A DNA stretch of 64,000 bases from Bacillus haynesii (GTDB lineage Bacteria; Bacillota; Bacilli; Bacillales; Bacillaceae): assembly GCF_001969855.1 (NCBI RefSeq), contig NZ_MRBL01000006.1, forward strand, positions 1 to 64,000, in the 5' to 3' direction. Made by a program: the position numbers and the translations under genes. Below are positions 1-8,292 of this stretch, in pieces. The notes beneath the pieces are model-generated. The model was not told where the DNA came from. It saw only the letters and a program-made list of their open reading frames with translations, and made no database searches. The stretch's first letter is position 1. Each line of letters starts with the position of its first letter.

Positions 1-235
1 GTTGCTCCTGTCGCTCCTGTCGCGCCTGTCGCTCCCGTTGCTCCGGTTGGACCTGTCGCTCCTGTCGGACCTGTCGCTCCCGTTGCTCCGGTTGGACCTG
101 TCGCTCCTGTCGGACCTGTCGCGCCCGTTGCTCCTGTCGCGCCTGTTGCTCCTGTCGGACCTGTCGCTCCTGTCGGACCTGTCGCGCCTGTTGGACCTGT
201 CGGACCTGTCGGACCTGTCGGACCTGTTGGACCTG
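1..235 (-). repeat. Gly-X-Thr coding tandem repeat
   Basis: On the + strand the sequence is an array of 9-base units such as gttgctcct, gtcggacct and gtcgcgcct. On the minus strand these encode GAT and GPT triplets. Longer blocks of about 45 bases recur near 37-80 and 82-125, so the array probably grew by unequal recombination or slippage and is likely to vary in length between strains. Confidence 0.9.
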
Positions 236-719
236 TTCCTCCGCCTTCTACATCTAACAGTGCTACATCATCTACTATGACATTCGCTGTACCTGCCTGC
301 GGCAAAGTATTAATCAAGATGAAAGCCATAGTAGAACCAGCTGGAGCCGGGGTCGTCGTTTGATAGACTTCAAGCCATGTATTATTTTGAACAATTGGTA
401 GCCTGTTAAACGGGATATTTAAAAAGAGACCTTGGCCTAGAAAATTAAACGAACTATCAAAATAAGACACTTGAATTTGCACCTGAGGCGATGGAGCAGG
501 AAAACCTTCTTTAGCAAGAGAAACTAAAAATTCCAAACCTTCTCCTGCATCTACCGGAACAAATTGTGCAATAAAAGAAGTAGCAGCCCCGCCCAGTAAT
601 CTTGCCGACCAAAAACCAGAATGAGAAAACTGAGTTGTGACGGTTGCATTTTGGCCTACCCAGGGTGGAAGTGCCCCGTTTTCAAAGCCGCCATTGACAA
701 CCAAATTTTGGATCGACAT
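1..719 (-). CDS. Collagen-like spore-surface protein with NTTRR-F1-type N-terminal domain (3' end outside window)
   Basis: Reads leftward from ATG at 717-719, with a strong AGGGAGG ribosome site just upstream, and stays open to base 1, so the C-terminus is missing. The first ~160 residues ([15 protein letters not shown]...) look like the NTTRR-F1 domain that precedes collagen repeats in Bacillus. From about base 235 to the edge the protein is an uninterrupted run of Gly-X-Thr triplets, mainly GPT and GAT. Such triple-helix proteins usually form filaments on the exosporium or spore crust and their threonines can be glycosylated; that role is inferred from the family. A candidate mother-cell sigma-K promoter lies upstream. 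The domain name is assigned from memory of the family; the collagen repeat is directly visible. Confidence 0.85.
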   Translation of the reverse strand, partial: MSIQNLVVNGGFENGALPPWVGQNATVTTQFSHSGFWSARLLGGAATSFIAQFVPVDAGEGLEFLVSLAKEGFPAPSPQVQIQVSYFDSSFNFLGQGLFLNIPFNRLPIVQNNTWLEVYQTTTPAPAGSTMAFILINTLPQAGTANVIVDDVALLDVEGGGTGPTGPTGPTGPTGPTGATGPTGATGPTGATGATGATGATGPTGATGPTGATGATGPTGATGPTGATGATGATGATGA

Positions 720-746
720 CTAGGATTTTACCTCCCTTTCATTAGA

Positions 747-780
747 TTAGCTTCAATTCCCTTTTCAAGAATGAAGCTAA
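747..780 (-). promoter_or_regulatory. Stem-loop in the 5' leader of the collagen-like gene
   Basis: Perfect 9-base arms (ttagcttca and tgaagctaa) separated by 16 bases lie between the presumed promoter and the ribosome site of the collagen-like gene. No U-tract follows, so it is not an obvious terminator. An mRNA-stabilising 5' stem is one possibility; function unknown. Confidence 0.45.
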
Positions 781-782
781 CA

Positions 783-810
783 TATACTATGTCTCCTTGC
801 TGAGCTCGGT
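783..810 (-). promoter_or_regulatory. Candidate sigma-K promoter for the collagen-like gene
   Basis: On the minus strand CATAGTATA (783-791) fits the sigma-K -10 pattern CATAnnnTA, and an ACC -35 element (808-810) lies 16 bases upstream. Mother-cell sigma-K control is what is expected for an outer spore-layer protein. Short motif, so only moderate support. Confidence 0.4.
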
Positions 811-914
811 CACGTTATTTTCCATATGATTAAAACACATTTATAGCAGCTAAATCTGAGAGAATCAAAATATATGAATTGTAACAACAACGTCCTTTCT
901 TAATATGAAACTTC

Positions 915-944
915 AAAAGGGGAAAGCTCCATTTAGCTTTCCCC
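915..944 (-). terminator. Intrinsic terminator
   Basis: Ten-base arms ggggaaagct / agctttcccc with a 6-base loop; read on the minus strand the stem is followed by TTTT. It ends the transcript that passes through the fragments at 951-1268, or formerly ended the gene they came from. Confidence 0.8.
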
Positions 945-950
945 CTCCCT

Positions 951-1268
951 TTAAGGGAACCGAATGAGATTTAAATCTCTATTAAATGCTGCTGCGGAAC
1001 TAACATACGTAGCCGAGGTTACCGCAACTCTAACTGAATAGTTAACTGTTGCAGTGATTGGAACGGTATCAACAATTTCACTAACTAATGGACATATTTG
1101 TGTACCAGCAGCTGCGAGACTTCTATTGAATACTCTAGTTTGAAATCAAGTTCCGTTTCTATAAAATCTTTCCCTCCACCCGCTCTGGCCGGAACAAATT
1201 GAGCAATATATGAAGTGGCTGTTCCTCCAGCAGTCACATGATTTAACACGGCTAAGTTTGAAAAACCG
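951..1268 (-). pseudogene. Decayed fragments of spore-surface protein gene(s)
   Basis: Immediately after the acyltransferase stop codon, minus-strand frame 1268-1140 reads GFSNLAVLNHVTAGGTATSY followed by IAQFVPARAGGGKDF. This matches the intact gene at 1-719 ([20 protein letters not shown]...). The frame then breaks, and from ~1139 to the stop at 951 a second frame encodes TRVFNRSLAAAGTQICPLVS and onward to ...FNRDLNLIRFP, ending just before a terminator. No start codon or ribosome site serves either piece. I read this as the remnant of a second NTTRR-F1-type gene joined to the C-terminal end of another small spore-surface-like gene. Confidence 0.6.
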
Positions 1269-1961
1269 TCATTTCAGCAACCGGCCTGGATTGCCCACAG
1301 CCGTTTTGCCTGCGGGAACATCTTTTGTGACGACGGCGCCTGCTCCGATGACCGCATGCTCCCCGATGACGACCGCAGGCAGCAATGTTGCGTTGTTCCC
1401 GATTTTCGCTCCTTTTTTAATGATTGGACCTTGATACGGGTAGTTTCCCATTCCCATATATTTATCATTTGATGTGGAACAGCAGGGACCGATAAACACT
1501 TCATCTTCGATCGTCATATCAGCGGTGATATAGCAGCCCGTTTGAATCGTCACTCTCTTTCCAATTCTCGTATTGTTTTCAACCATTGCATTGCGTCCTA
1601 TAATGCTTTCTCTGCCGATCGCGACATTTTCGCGAATGCTCGCCATGTCCCCGACGAAGACGCCTTGTTCCAACAGCACGTCCCGGTAAATCACAGCGCT
1701 CGCTCCGACTACGGCACCATCTTCTATCCGTAAAGGCGCTCCTGTCCGCTTCGGCTGCCGGGCCATTTTTTTATTTGAAGAAGCCGCTTTGCCAAGGACG
1801 GCCAAATCGCCGATTTTTACCCCGCTGCCGATCTGAGTATCCTTTTTAATAATGGCATGATGACCGATTGTTACGTTGTCCCCGATGACCACATTTTCTT
1901 CAATGACAGCGTGCTCTCCCAATACCACGTTTTTTCCGATCTTTACGGTTTCATGAATCAT
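1269..1961 (-). CDS. Left-handed beta-helix acyltransferase (hexapeptide-repeat family)
   Basis: 230 residues made almost entirely of hexapeptide repeats ([LIV]-G-x-x-x-x, e.g. [20 protein letters not shown]), the signature of trimeric left-handed beta-helix acyltransferases. These usually transfer acetyl groups from acetyl-CoA to sugars or amino sugars. The usual C-terminal hallmark [20 protein letters not shown] is present. It lies downstream of treR in the same direction and next to a collagen-like spore-surface gene, so it could modify a surface glycan. That link is positional inference; the substrate cannot be read from the sequence. Confidence 0.85.
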   Translation of the reverse strand: MIHETVKIGKNVVLGEHAVIEENVVIGDNVTIGHHAIIKKDTQIGSGVKIGDLAVLGKAASSNKKMARQPKRTGAPLRIEDGAVVGASAVIYRDVLLEQGVFVGDMASIRENVAIGRESIIGRNAMVENNTRIGKRVTIQTGCYITADMTIEDEVFIGPCCSTSNDKYMGMGNYPYQGPIIKKGAKIGNNATLLPAVVIGEHAVIGAGAVVTKDVPAGKTAVGNPGRLLK

Positions 1962-2067
1962 TGCTTACATCCTCCATTTCTCATTTACACCTGCTGTAGC
2001 ATATTCAATGCCGACGTAATGAGAAACGGCTTCATAAAAAAACACGGCCGCCGTCAGGCGCACCGTG

Positions 2068-2784
2068 CTACTTTTCTCTTCTTGCAAAATCGACAAACCG
2101 GAATTTATCAAGGCGGTGTCTGCTTTCCGTATATTGAAACAAGGTCGTATCATCAAGGAAAACAAAATTTTTCACAACCACAATGTGTTCGTATCCGTTC
2201 AAATCCAAATATTCTTGATCCTCTGCCGTACATGGCTCGACAACAATTTCCTTATGGGCATAGCTGATGACGAGCCCGCATTCATCTTCAAGGTATTGAT
2301 AGATCGAGTCCTCGCATATTTCTTTCGTTAAGAGCGGAACATGCTTGCGGATAAAATAGTCTTTATCCAGGATGATGCGCTCTCCGTTGATGTTCCGCGA
2401 CCTGACGACCCGCCATACCTCTTCATCTCCGGAAGTACGGAGCTGCTTTTGAATATATGCATCCGGATGCGTCAAGCCGAACTCGTGGACCGTCGTGCTT
2501 GTCTCTTTGCCAAGCGTTTCTGAAAGCTCCTTAAAGCTGACCAAACCGGAAACCGGGAACTGCATTTTCTCCCTGTGCAGCACGACTGATCCCTTTCCTT
2601 TAATCTTTTGAATATACCCGTTCTGTGCAAGTACATTCAGCGCTTTACGAACGGTTTCCCTCGAGGTGTCGTGCTGTTCGGCAAGGTCGTTTTCAGACGG
2701 CAGGATATCTCCGGCATTCAGTATGCTTTGATCGATTTGTTCTGCGATTTGTTTGTAAATCATCATATACTTGTTGATCTTCAT
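2068..2784 (-). CDS. treR: Trehalose operon transcriptional repressor TreR (GntR family)
   Basis: 238 residues with an N-terminal GntR winged helix (about 8-70, including PSENDLAEQHDTSRETVRKA) and a C-terminal UTRA effector domain. It lies at the end of the treP-treA-treR set, as in B. subtilis. There TreR represses treP until trehalose-6-phosphate accumulates. Two matching palindromic boxes sit upstream of treP. The length equals that of the known protein. Confidence 0.95.
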   Translation of the reverse strand: MKINKYMMIYKQIAEQIDQSILNAGDILPSENDLAEQHDTSRETVRKALNVLAQNGYIQKIKGKGSVVLHREKMQFPVSGLVSFKELSETLGKETSTTVHEFGLTHPDAYIQKQLRTSGDEEVWRVVRSRNINGERIILDKDYFIRKHVPLLTKEICEDSIYQYLEDECGLVISYAHKEIVVEPCTAEDQEYLDLNGYEHIVVVKNFVFLDDTTLFQYTESRHRLDKFRFVDFARREK

Positions 2785-2805
2785 TTTTTTACCACCACGC
2801 TTAGT

Positions 2806-4494
2806 TTAGCATGGTTTGGCAAGATGATAAACAATCGATTGATATGGTTTCACTTTGAAGCGTTTAAATGACTCGGGAAGATCGGTGTCATTGGAAATGA
2901 GAACCTTGGCATCATAGCCTTCAATATTAATATCATCAGGCAGCTGAAACTCGGTCTCTTTCCCGTAAAAATTATTGATCACCAGCAGTTTTTCATCCGC
3001 TCCGTTTCTCAAATACGCATAAAGCTCTTGATCGTCTTCCAGAATCAGCTGATAATCGCCGGTTGTAATGATATCGAATTCCTTGCGGAGCTCATTCAGC
3101 TTTTTATAATGGTAGAAAATCGAGTCAGGATCGCTGAGCGCTTCTTCTGCATTGATTTCTTTGCAGTTGTCAGGCACCGGAATCCACGGTGTCCCCGTCG
3201 TAAACCCGGCATTTCCCTCTCCGTTCCACTGCACCGGCGTCCGCGAATTATCGCGGGACTTCGCTTTCAAGATTTCGATGATTTCAGCTTCCGGCTTTCC
3301 TGCTTCTTTCAGCAGACGGTACATATTGAGAGATTCGACATCCCGGTAAAGAGAGATGTCATCGAATTTCGGGTTGGTCATTCCGAGCTCTTCTCCCTGG
3401 TAAATGTATGGCGTTCCTTGAAGCATATGAATCGCGGTTGCCAGCATTTTCGCAGACTTTTTGCGGTATTTTCCGTCGTCGCCGTAGCGTGAGACGATCC
3501 TCGGCTGGTCGTGGTTGCACCAGAACAACGCGTTCCACCCGCCTCCTTTATTCATTTCAGTCTGCCATTCAGAAAGAATCTTCTTCAGCTTTAGAAAATC
3601 AAAATCCGCAAGCACCCATTTTTCCCCGTTCGGATAGTCGGCCTTTAAATGGTGAAAGTTAAACACCATATCGAGCTCCCGGCTTTCGGGGTTTGTATAC
3701 CTGATGCAATCTGCGATTGTGGTCGATGACATTTCCCCGACCGTCATGCTGTCGTATTTTGAAAAGACCTCCCTGTTCATTTCATTCAAAAACTCGTGAA
3801 CCCTCGGCCCGTCCGTATAAAATCTGCGTCCGTCCCCCTCGTCATCATCAGGGAAACGCTGGTCTTTTGAGATGACATTGATGACATCAAGTCTGAAGCC
3901 GTCGATTCCTTTTTCAAACCAGAAATGCATCATCTCGTACACTTTTTTTCTGACTTCATCGTTCTCCCAATTCAAATCCGCCTGTGTCACATCATAGAGA
4001 TGGAGATAATACTGTCCGGTCTCTTCTTGAAACTCCCACGCCGAGCCGCCGAACTTCGATTCCCAGTTTGTCGGCGGAGCGCCGTCCGGCTCCATGTCCT
4101 TCCAAATATAAAAGTCGCGATACGGGTTTTCTTTTCCAGACGACGCTTCTTTAAACCATTTGTGCTCTGTTGATGTATGGTTGACGACAAGATCCATGAT
4201 CACCTTTATGCCGCGCTTGTGAGCCTCTTCTAGAAGCTCTTCAAAGTCGGCCATTGTTCCATATTCTTCATGGATGCTGTAATAATCGCTGATGTCATAG
4301 CCGTTGTCGTTTTGCGGCGATTGATAAATCGGCGTCAGCCAAATGACATCACAGGCGAGCTCCTTGATGTAGTCGAGCTTTTCGATGATGCCGCGAATGT
4401 CGCCGACACCGTTTCCTGTTGTATCTTTAAAACTTTTCGGATAAATCTGATAGACGACTGCTTTTTTCCACCATGGATTTTCTTTCGTTTCCAC
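2806..4494 (-). CDS. treA: Trehalose-6-phosphate hydrolase
   Basis: 562-residue GH13 enzyme that splits cytoplasmic trehalose-6-phosphate into glucose and glucose-6-phosphate. The GH13 motifs are visible: DLVVNH (region I), GFRLDVINVI with the nucleophile Asp (region II), VGEMSS with the acid/base Glu (region III) and NHDQPR (region IV). It lies between treP and treR on one transcript. The family also includes oligo-1,6-glucosidases, but the gene context settles the assignment. Confidence 0.96.
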   Translation of the reverse strand: METKENPWWKKAVVYQIYPKSFKDTTGNGVGDIRGIIEKLDYIKELACDVIWLTPIYQSPQNDNGYDISDYYSIHEEYGTMADFEELLEEAHKRGIKVIMDLVVNHTSTEHKWFKEASSGKENPYRDFYIWKDMEPDGAPPTNWESKFGGSAWEFQEETGQYYLHLYDVTQADLNWENDEVRKKVYEMMHFWFEKGIDGFRLDVINVISKDQRFPDDDEGDGRRFYTDGPRVHEFLNEMNREVFSKYDSMTVGEMSSTTIADCIRYTNPESRELDMVFNFHHLKADYPNGEKWVLADFDFLKLKKILSEWQTEMNKGGGWNALFWCNHDQPRIVSRYGDDGKYRKKSAKMLATAIHMLQGTPYIYQGEELGMTNPKFDDISLYRDVESLNMYRLLKEAGKPEAEIIEILKAKSRDNSRTPVQWNGEGNAGFTTGTPWIPVPDNCKEINAEEALSDPDSIFYHYKKLNELRKEFDIITTGDYQLILEDDQELYAYLRNGADEKLLVINNFYGKETEFQLPDDINIEGYDAKVLISNDTDLPESFKRFKVKPYQSIVYHLAKPC

Positions 4495-4567
4495 TTTTCA
4501 ACACCACCGTTTTCTTCTTTATGAAATGGGAAAAGGGCTGACAAATATGCGCGCCCCTCTCCCTCTC

Positions 4568-5980
4568 TTATTTCATTTTTAATTTTGCATAGAGGTATGT
4601 TCCGGCGAACGGCGCGATCAGCACGATCGCCATCCCGATCGCAAACGCTCCCCAGTATTGGCTCATAATAGAGAAAATTCCGGGTACACCGCCGACGCCG
4701 ACTGAGCTTGCCAAGACCCCTTGCGAGGAAATGAACATCCCGGCAACCCCTGAGCTGATCATCGCGATCACGAACGGAAATCTGTACCTGAGATTCACCC
4801 CGAACAATGCCGGTTCGGTAATACCGAGATAAGCTGAAATTCCGGATGTCAGGGACAAACCTTTCTGCTTCTCATCTTTGACAATAAACATCATCGCAAG
4901 TGCGGCTGAACCTTGTGCAATATTGGACAGCGCGAGCATCGGCCATAAAAATGTTCCGCCGAGCTTTGAGCCGATCAGCTGAAGGTCAACGGCAAGGAAT
5001 GTATGATGCATTCCGGTAATGACGAGAGCGGCGTAAAGTCCGCCGTATAACAGTCCGCCCAGCACGGCAAATTGTTCAAAGACAGCAATAAGGCCTGATG
5101 TTAAAACATTTCCGATTGCAAATGTAATCGGTCCGATGACAATAAATGAAGCAAAACCTGTGACAAGCAGCGTAATCGGTGCCACAACAAGGAGCTGAAT
5201 GCTCTCAGGCGTCCGCTTTGTCAAAAAGCGCTCAATTTTTGCCAGCAAATAAGAAGCGAGCAAAATAGGAAGCACCTGACCTTGGTAGCCGACCTTCTGC
5301 ACTTCCAAACCGAATAAATTCCAGACAGGAATGTCTCCGCTTTGCTCCGCAGCCCCGTATCCCCAGGCATTTAACAAATCAGGGTGCACAAGCATAACGC
5401 CCAGCACGATGCCGAGCAGCGGATTTCCGCCAAACCGCTTGACGGCCGACCAGCCGATTAGCGCAGGGAGAAACGCGAAAGCCGTCCCCGCGATCAAGTT
5501 AATCATATTGGCGAGATCCGCCCATTGCGGATAGACTTCAACGATCGATTTTCCGCTGAAGAAAATATCTTGAGCCGTCAGGATATTGTTGATTCCCATC
5601 AGCAGTCCGGCAGTGACAATAGCCGGCAATATTGGAATAAAAATATCTGCAAGCGTTTTCACGGCACGCTGTAAAGGATTCATATTTTTCTCAGAGGCTT
5701 TCTTAACATCATCTTTTGACGATTCCCCGATTCCTGTGGCCTTCACCAGCTCCGCGTATACATTGTTGACCGTTCCTTGGCCGATCACCACTTGAAATTG
5801 GCCGTTAGTTGAAAACGATCCTTTGACAACATCTATTTGCTCCAGCACCTCTTGATTGACTTTGCTTTCATCGAGCAATGCAAATCGCAGACGCGTCACA
5901 CAATGGGTTACCGCTGCAATGTTGTCTGCACCGCCGACAGCATCGACAATCCGTCGCGCTGATTGATTTAAATCAGTCAT
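4568..5980 (-). CDS. treP: PTS trehalose-specific EIIBC component
   Basis: 470 residues with an N-terminal EIIB domain (phosphorylated Cys in THCVTRLRF) and a C-terminal EIIC membrane domain. It imports trehalose as trehalose-6-phosphate. There is no EIIA domain, so it must borrow EIIA from another glucose-family PTS protein. I start it at the ATG at 5980 (MTDLNQSARR), behind a GGAGGG ribosome site. A longer reading to 6019 would run through that site and an operator half. First gene of the tre operon. Confidence 0.96.
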   Translation of the reverse strand: MTDLNQSARRIVDAVGGADNIAAVTHCVTRLRFALLDESKVNQEVLEQIDVVKGSFSTNGQFQVVIGQGTVNNVYAELVKATGIGESSKDDVKKASEKNMNPLQRAVKTLADIFIPILPAIVTAGLLMGINNILTAQDIFFSGKSIVEVYPQWADLANMINLIAGTAFAFLPALIGWSAVKRFGGNPLLGIVLGVMLVHPDLLNAWGYGAAEQSGDIPVWNLFGLEVQKVGYQGQVLPILLASYLLAKIERFLTKRTPESIQLLVVAPITLLVTGFASFIVIGPITFAIGNVLTSGLIAVFEQFAVLGGLLYGGLYAALVITGMHHTFLAVDLQLIGSKLGGTFLWPMLALSNIAQGSAALAMMFIVKDEKQKGLSLTSGISAYLGITEPALFGVNLRYRFPFVIAMISSGVAGMFISSQGVLASSVGVGGVPGIFSIMSQYWGAFAIGMAIVLIAPFAGTYLYAKLKMK

Positions 5981-6006
5981 TCCAATCCCTCCTTCTCCTC
6001 TTATAA

Positions 6007-6051
6007 CTTGTATATACATGTTATAAATATATTGTATTCCTGTATATACAA
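6007..6051 (-). promoter_or_regulatory. Two TreR operator boxes upstream of treP
   Basis: Two near-palindromes, cttgtatatacatg (6007-6020) and ctgtatatacaag (6039-6051), lie just upstream of the treP start. They share the TTGTATATACAA core known for TreR operators. The ~31-base centre spacing would place both on one helix face, consistent with cooperative repression. Confidence 0.8.
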
Positions 6052-6067
6052 GTAGTCAACATATTTT

Positions 6068-6080
6068 TGTAGCGCTTTCA
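6068..6080. promoter_or_regulatory. cre-like CcpA site upstream of treP
   Basis: tgtagcgctttca is a near-palindrome around AGCGCT, one base shorter than the usual 14-base cre. Trehalose genes are subject to CcpA repression in B. subtilis, so the position fits, but the spacing defect lowers confidence. Confidence 0.4.
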
Positions 6081-6084
6081 AAAA

Positions 6085-6155
6085 TAAAAAAACCCGGCCG
6101 TTCCCTTCATAAAACGAAGGATAGCAAGGCTTCCTCCGATTTATGAGCCGGGAAC
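6085..6155 (-). terminator. Terminator after yflA
   Basis: On the minus strand GTTCCCGGC ... GGGAAC/GCCGGG arms enclose a smaller hairpin and are followed by TTTTTTT. It separates yflA from the tre operon. Confidence 0.75.
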
Positions 6156-6168
6156 TAACCGGCTGTGA

Positions 6169-7581
6169 TCATAAATTGTTCACTTTTTCATCACGTTCAT
6201 AAGCGCCGTCCTGCTGACCGATGTCTTTCAAATAATACTTTTCTGATGTAAAAAACTCATCATATAAAGACCTTACTTTTCTGCTTAAGAGCAGCACCGC
6301 CAAAATATTCGGAAGAAGAATGAAAGCGAGCGCAAGATCAAGGAATCCCCATATCGCCTTTGCTCCTCCGGCAGCCCCGATGATGACGGCGGCCAGATAG
6401 ACGAATTTAATCATATGCCCGGCGAGCCTTCCGAACAGAAATTCAGCTTGTTTTACTCCGTAAAAAATGACCACTGTAATCGTTGATAAGACAAAGAAAA
6501 CGAGCGCGACAGAGACGAAGTATCCGCCCATAGGGCCGAAATAGCTGCGGAATGCGGCTGCCGCCAGTGCTCCCGGATTGCTCGCCGCATTTTCAGCGGT
6601 CCAGACGCCTGATGCGAGCACGACGAAGGCGGTTGTCGTGCATATCAGCAGCGTATCGACCACGATGCCGATCACCGCCCAGAACCCCTGTCTCACAGGG
6701 TGGTCGGTCATCGCCGCCGCGTGGGCAATCGGCGCCGTCCCCATCCCGGCTTCGTTGGAATAAAGGCCTCGGGCAAAGCCCCAGCGAACGGTTTCGGCAA
6801 CTGCCGCACCTGCAAAGCCGCCGAATGCCGAAGAAGATGTAAACGCATTCGAAAAGATGAGAGAGAAAAAAGCGGGTACAGAAGAAAGGTTCGTGACGAC
6901 AATCAGGAAACCGGCCCCGATGTACGCCCCTGCCATAAGCGGAACCGCCAGTTCTGTCACTTTTCCAATTCGTTTAATCCCTCCGATTACCACTAAACCG
7001 ATCAAAAAAGCAATTCCGATTCCGGTGTATAGACGATTGAACGAGAACGTCTCAGCCAATGATGCGGAAACCGAATTTCCCTGCACCATGATGCTCGGAA
7101 CGAGCTCGATCATCAGCGCTACCGAAAAAAAGACGCCGAGCCATTTCATGGAGAGCCCTTTTGTAATGTAGTACATCGGTCCCCCGACATATTCGCCTTC
7201 TTCATTTTTTTCTCTGTAGTGGACGGCGAGGACGCTTTCCGAAAACTTAATCGCCATGGCAAACAGCGCGACCAGCCACATCCAAAAAACGGCGCCCGGA
7301 CCGCCAAACATGATGGCCGCTGGCACACCGACGATATTGGCGGCGCCGACCGTTGAGCTGAGAGCCGATGTCAAAGCCTGCAGCGGTGTAACCGTCCCTT
7401 CTCCTTTCGGCTTTTTGCCGACGCTTCCGATCGTCTGCTTAAAGATATAGAGAGGATAGCGAAATTGAAAAAATTTCAGCAGGATCGTTAAGTAGATTCC
7501 TGTCCCCGTCAGCAGTATGATGAGCGGAGGCCCCCACAGCCAATCTGATATGTATTCAACCCAATTCAATAATCGTTCCAT
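6169..7581 (-). CDS. yflA: Sodium:amino-acid (alanine/glycine) symporter, AGCS family
   Basis: 470-residue membrane protein with about ten hydrophobic segments. It carries the AGCS signature region near the N-terminus (ALTSALSSTVGAANIVGVPAA) and the conserved GFARGLYSNEAGMGTAPIAH segment. Family members import alanine or glycine with Na+; the actual substrate here is not known. It occupies the yflA position next to treP, as in B. subtilis. It is transcribed alone and ends in its own terminator. Confidence 0.9.
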   Translation of the reverse strand: MERLLNWVEYISDWLWGPPLIILLTGTGIYLTILLKFFQFRYPLYIFKQTIGSVGKKPKGEGTVTPLQALTSALSSTVGAANIVGVPAAIMFGGPGAVFWMWLVALFAMAIKFSESVLAVHYREKNEEGEYVGGPMYYITKGLSMKWLGVFFSVALMIELVPSIMVQGNSVSASLAETFSFNRLYTGIGIAFLIGLVVIGGIKRIGKVTELAVPLMAGAYIGAGFLIVVTNLSSVPAFFSLIFSNAFTSSSAFGGFAGAAVAETVRWGFARGLYSNEAGMGTAPIAHAAAMTDHPVRQGFWAVIGIVVDTLLICTTTAFVVLASGVWTAENAASNPGALAAAAFRSYFGPMGGYFVSVALVFFVLSTITVVIFYGVKQAEFLFGRLAGHMIKFVYLAAVIIGAAGGAKAIWGFLDLALAFILLPNILAVLLLSRKVRSLYDEFFTSEKYYLKDIGQQDGAYERDEKVNNL

Positions 7582-7652
7582 CCTATCACCCTTTTGTTCG
7601 TTTATGGGTCAATACCACTACAGGGGAGAAATAAACCTCCTTTTAGCGCTTT

Positions 7653-8030
7653 TTATTTCCGCTCTAGCCTCCGGTACACTTTTTCTTTATAAAACGCTGA
7701 AGCAGGCTTGGAAAACATGCCTTTTTTGTCGGCAAGCCTGTCAAGCCTGAGCCGGGTTTCTGTTTTTCTCTCAATTAAACGCTCGCGCTCGTCTTCGTCC
7801 GCGCACTTTGCGATTAAGTCGTCAATCGTCATCAGCTCTTTCTTTAAAGCGCCTTCATCCTCTGCCATTCCGGCATTTTTCATCACCCGGTAAGCCATGC
7901 GGAGATGCTCTGGAACATGGGCGGCATCGTCTTTTTTCAAAGGTTTTCCCATTCCCGGAAGCCCTTCGAATTCGCCGTCCTTAATAGCCCGCTTAATCTT
8001 GTCTTCGGAAACAATGCTCGAAAAATCCAT
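7653..8030 (-). CDS. yflB: DUF1992 (DnaJ-homologue subfamily C member 28-like) protein YflB
   Basis: 125 residues, soluble and highly charged, with the DUF1992 pattern: IVSEDKIKRAIKDGEFEGLP, then GMGKPL and a RMAYRVMKNAG stretch. The domain is shared with eukaryotic DNAJC28, but no J domain is present. Molecular function unknown. It sits at the syntenic yflB position upstream of yflA. Confidence 0.88.
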   Translation of the reverse strand: MDFSSIVSEDKIKRAIKDGEFEGLPGMGKPLKKDDAAHVPEHLRMAYRVMKNAGMAEDEGALKKELMTIDDLIAKCADEDERERLIERKTETRLRLDRLADKKGMFSKPASAFYKEKVYRRLERK

Positions 8031-8292
8031 GGTCTACATCCTCCCTTTTCGTTCATATACTAACAACAGTCTGCCATAAAGATCCGTTCCCGCCAATGTA
8101 CGAGAAGCGTAAAATATTCCCAAACATCTTTTTCAAAGCTGTAAAACCCTGATTTGACAGGGGCTTTGCGTTTTTTTTCACAAGGCCGGTTTCCGCTTTT
8201 CTAAATCGGTATTTCATGGTATATTTTATACATTCGTTTTTTTCTTTCGTTCCGATGGTTTTATACTGATCCGGAAAAAAGGAGTGTAACAA

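Noticed and set aside
1..280. Plus-strand leucine-rich open frame and CRISPR-like regular repeats
   Set aside because: The periodicity is nine bases and codes for Gly-X-Thr on the minus strand; there are no spacers. The leucine/serine/aspartate frame is the shadow of that repeat.
6090..6160. A riboswitch or T-box upstream of treP
   Set aside because: The structure is 3' of yflA and read toward the tre operon ends in a plain U-tract; no T-box or riboswitch core is visible.
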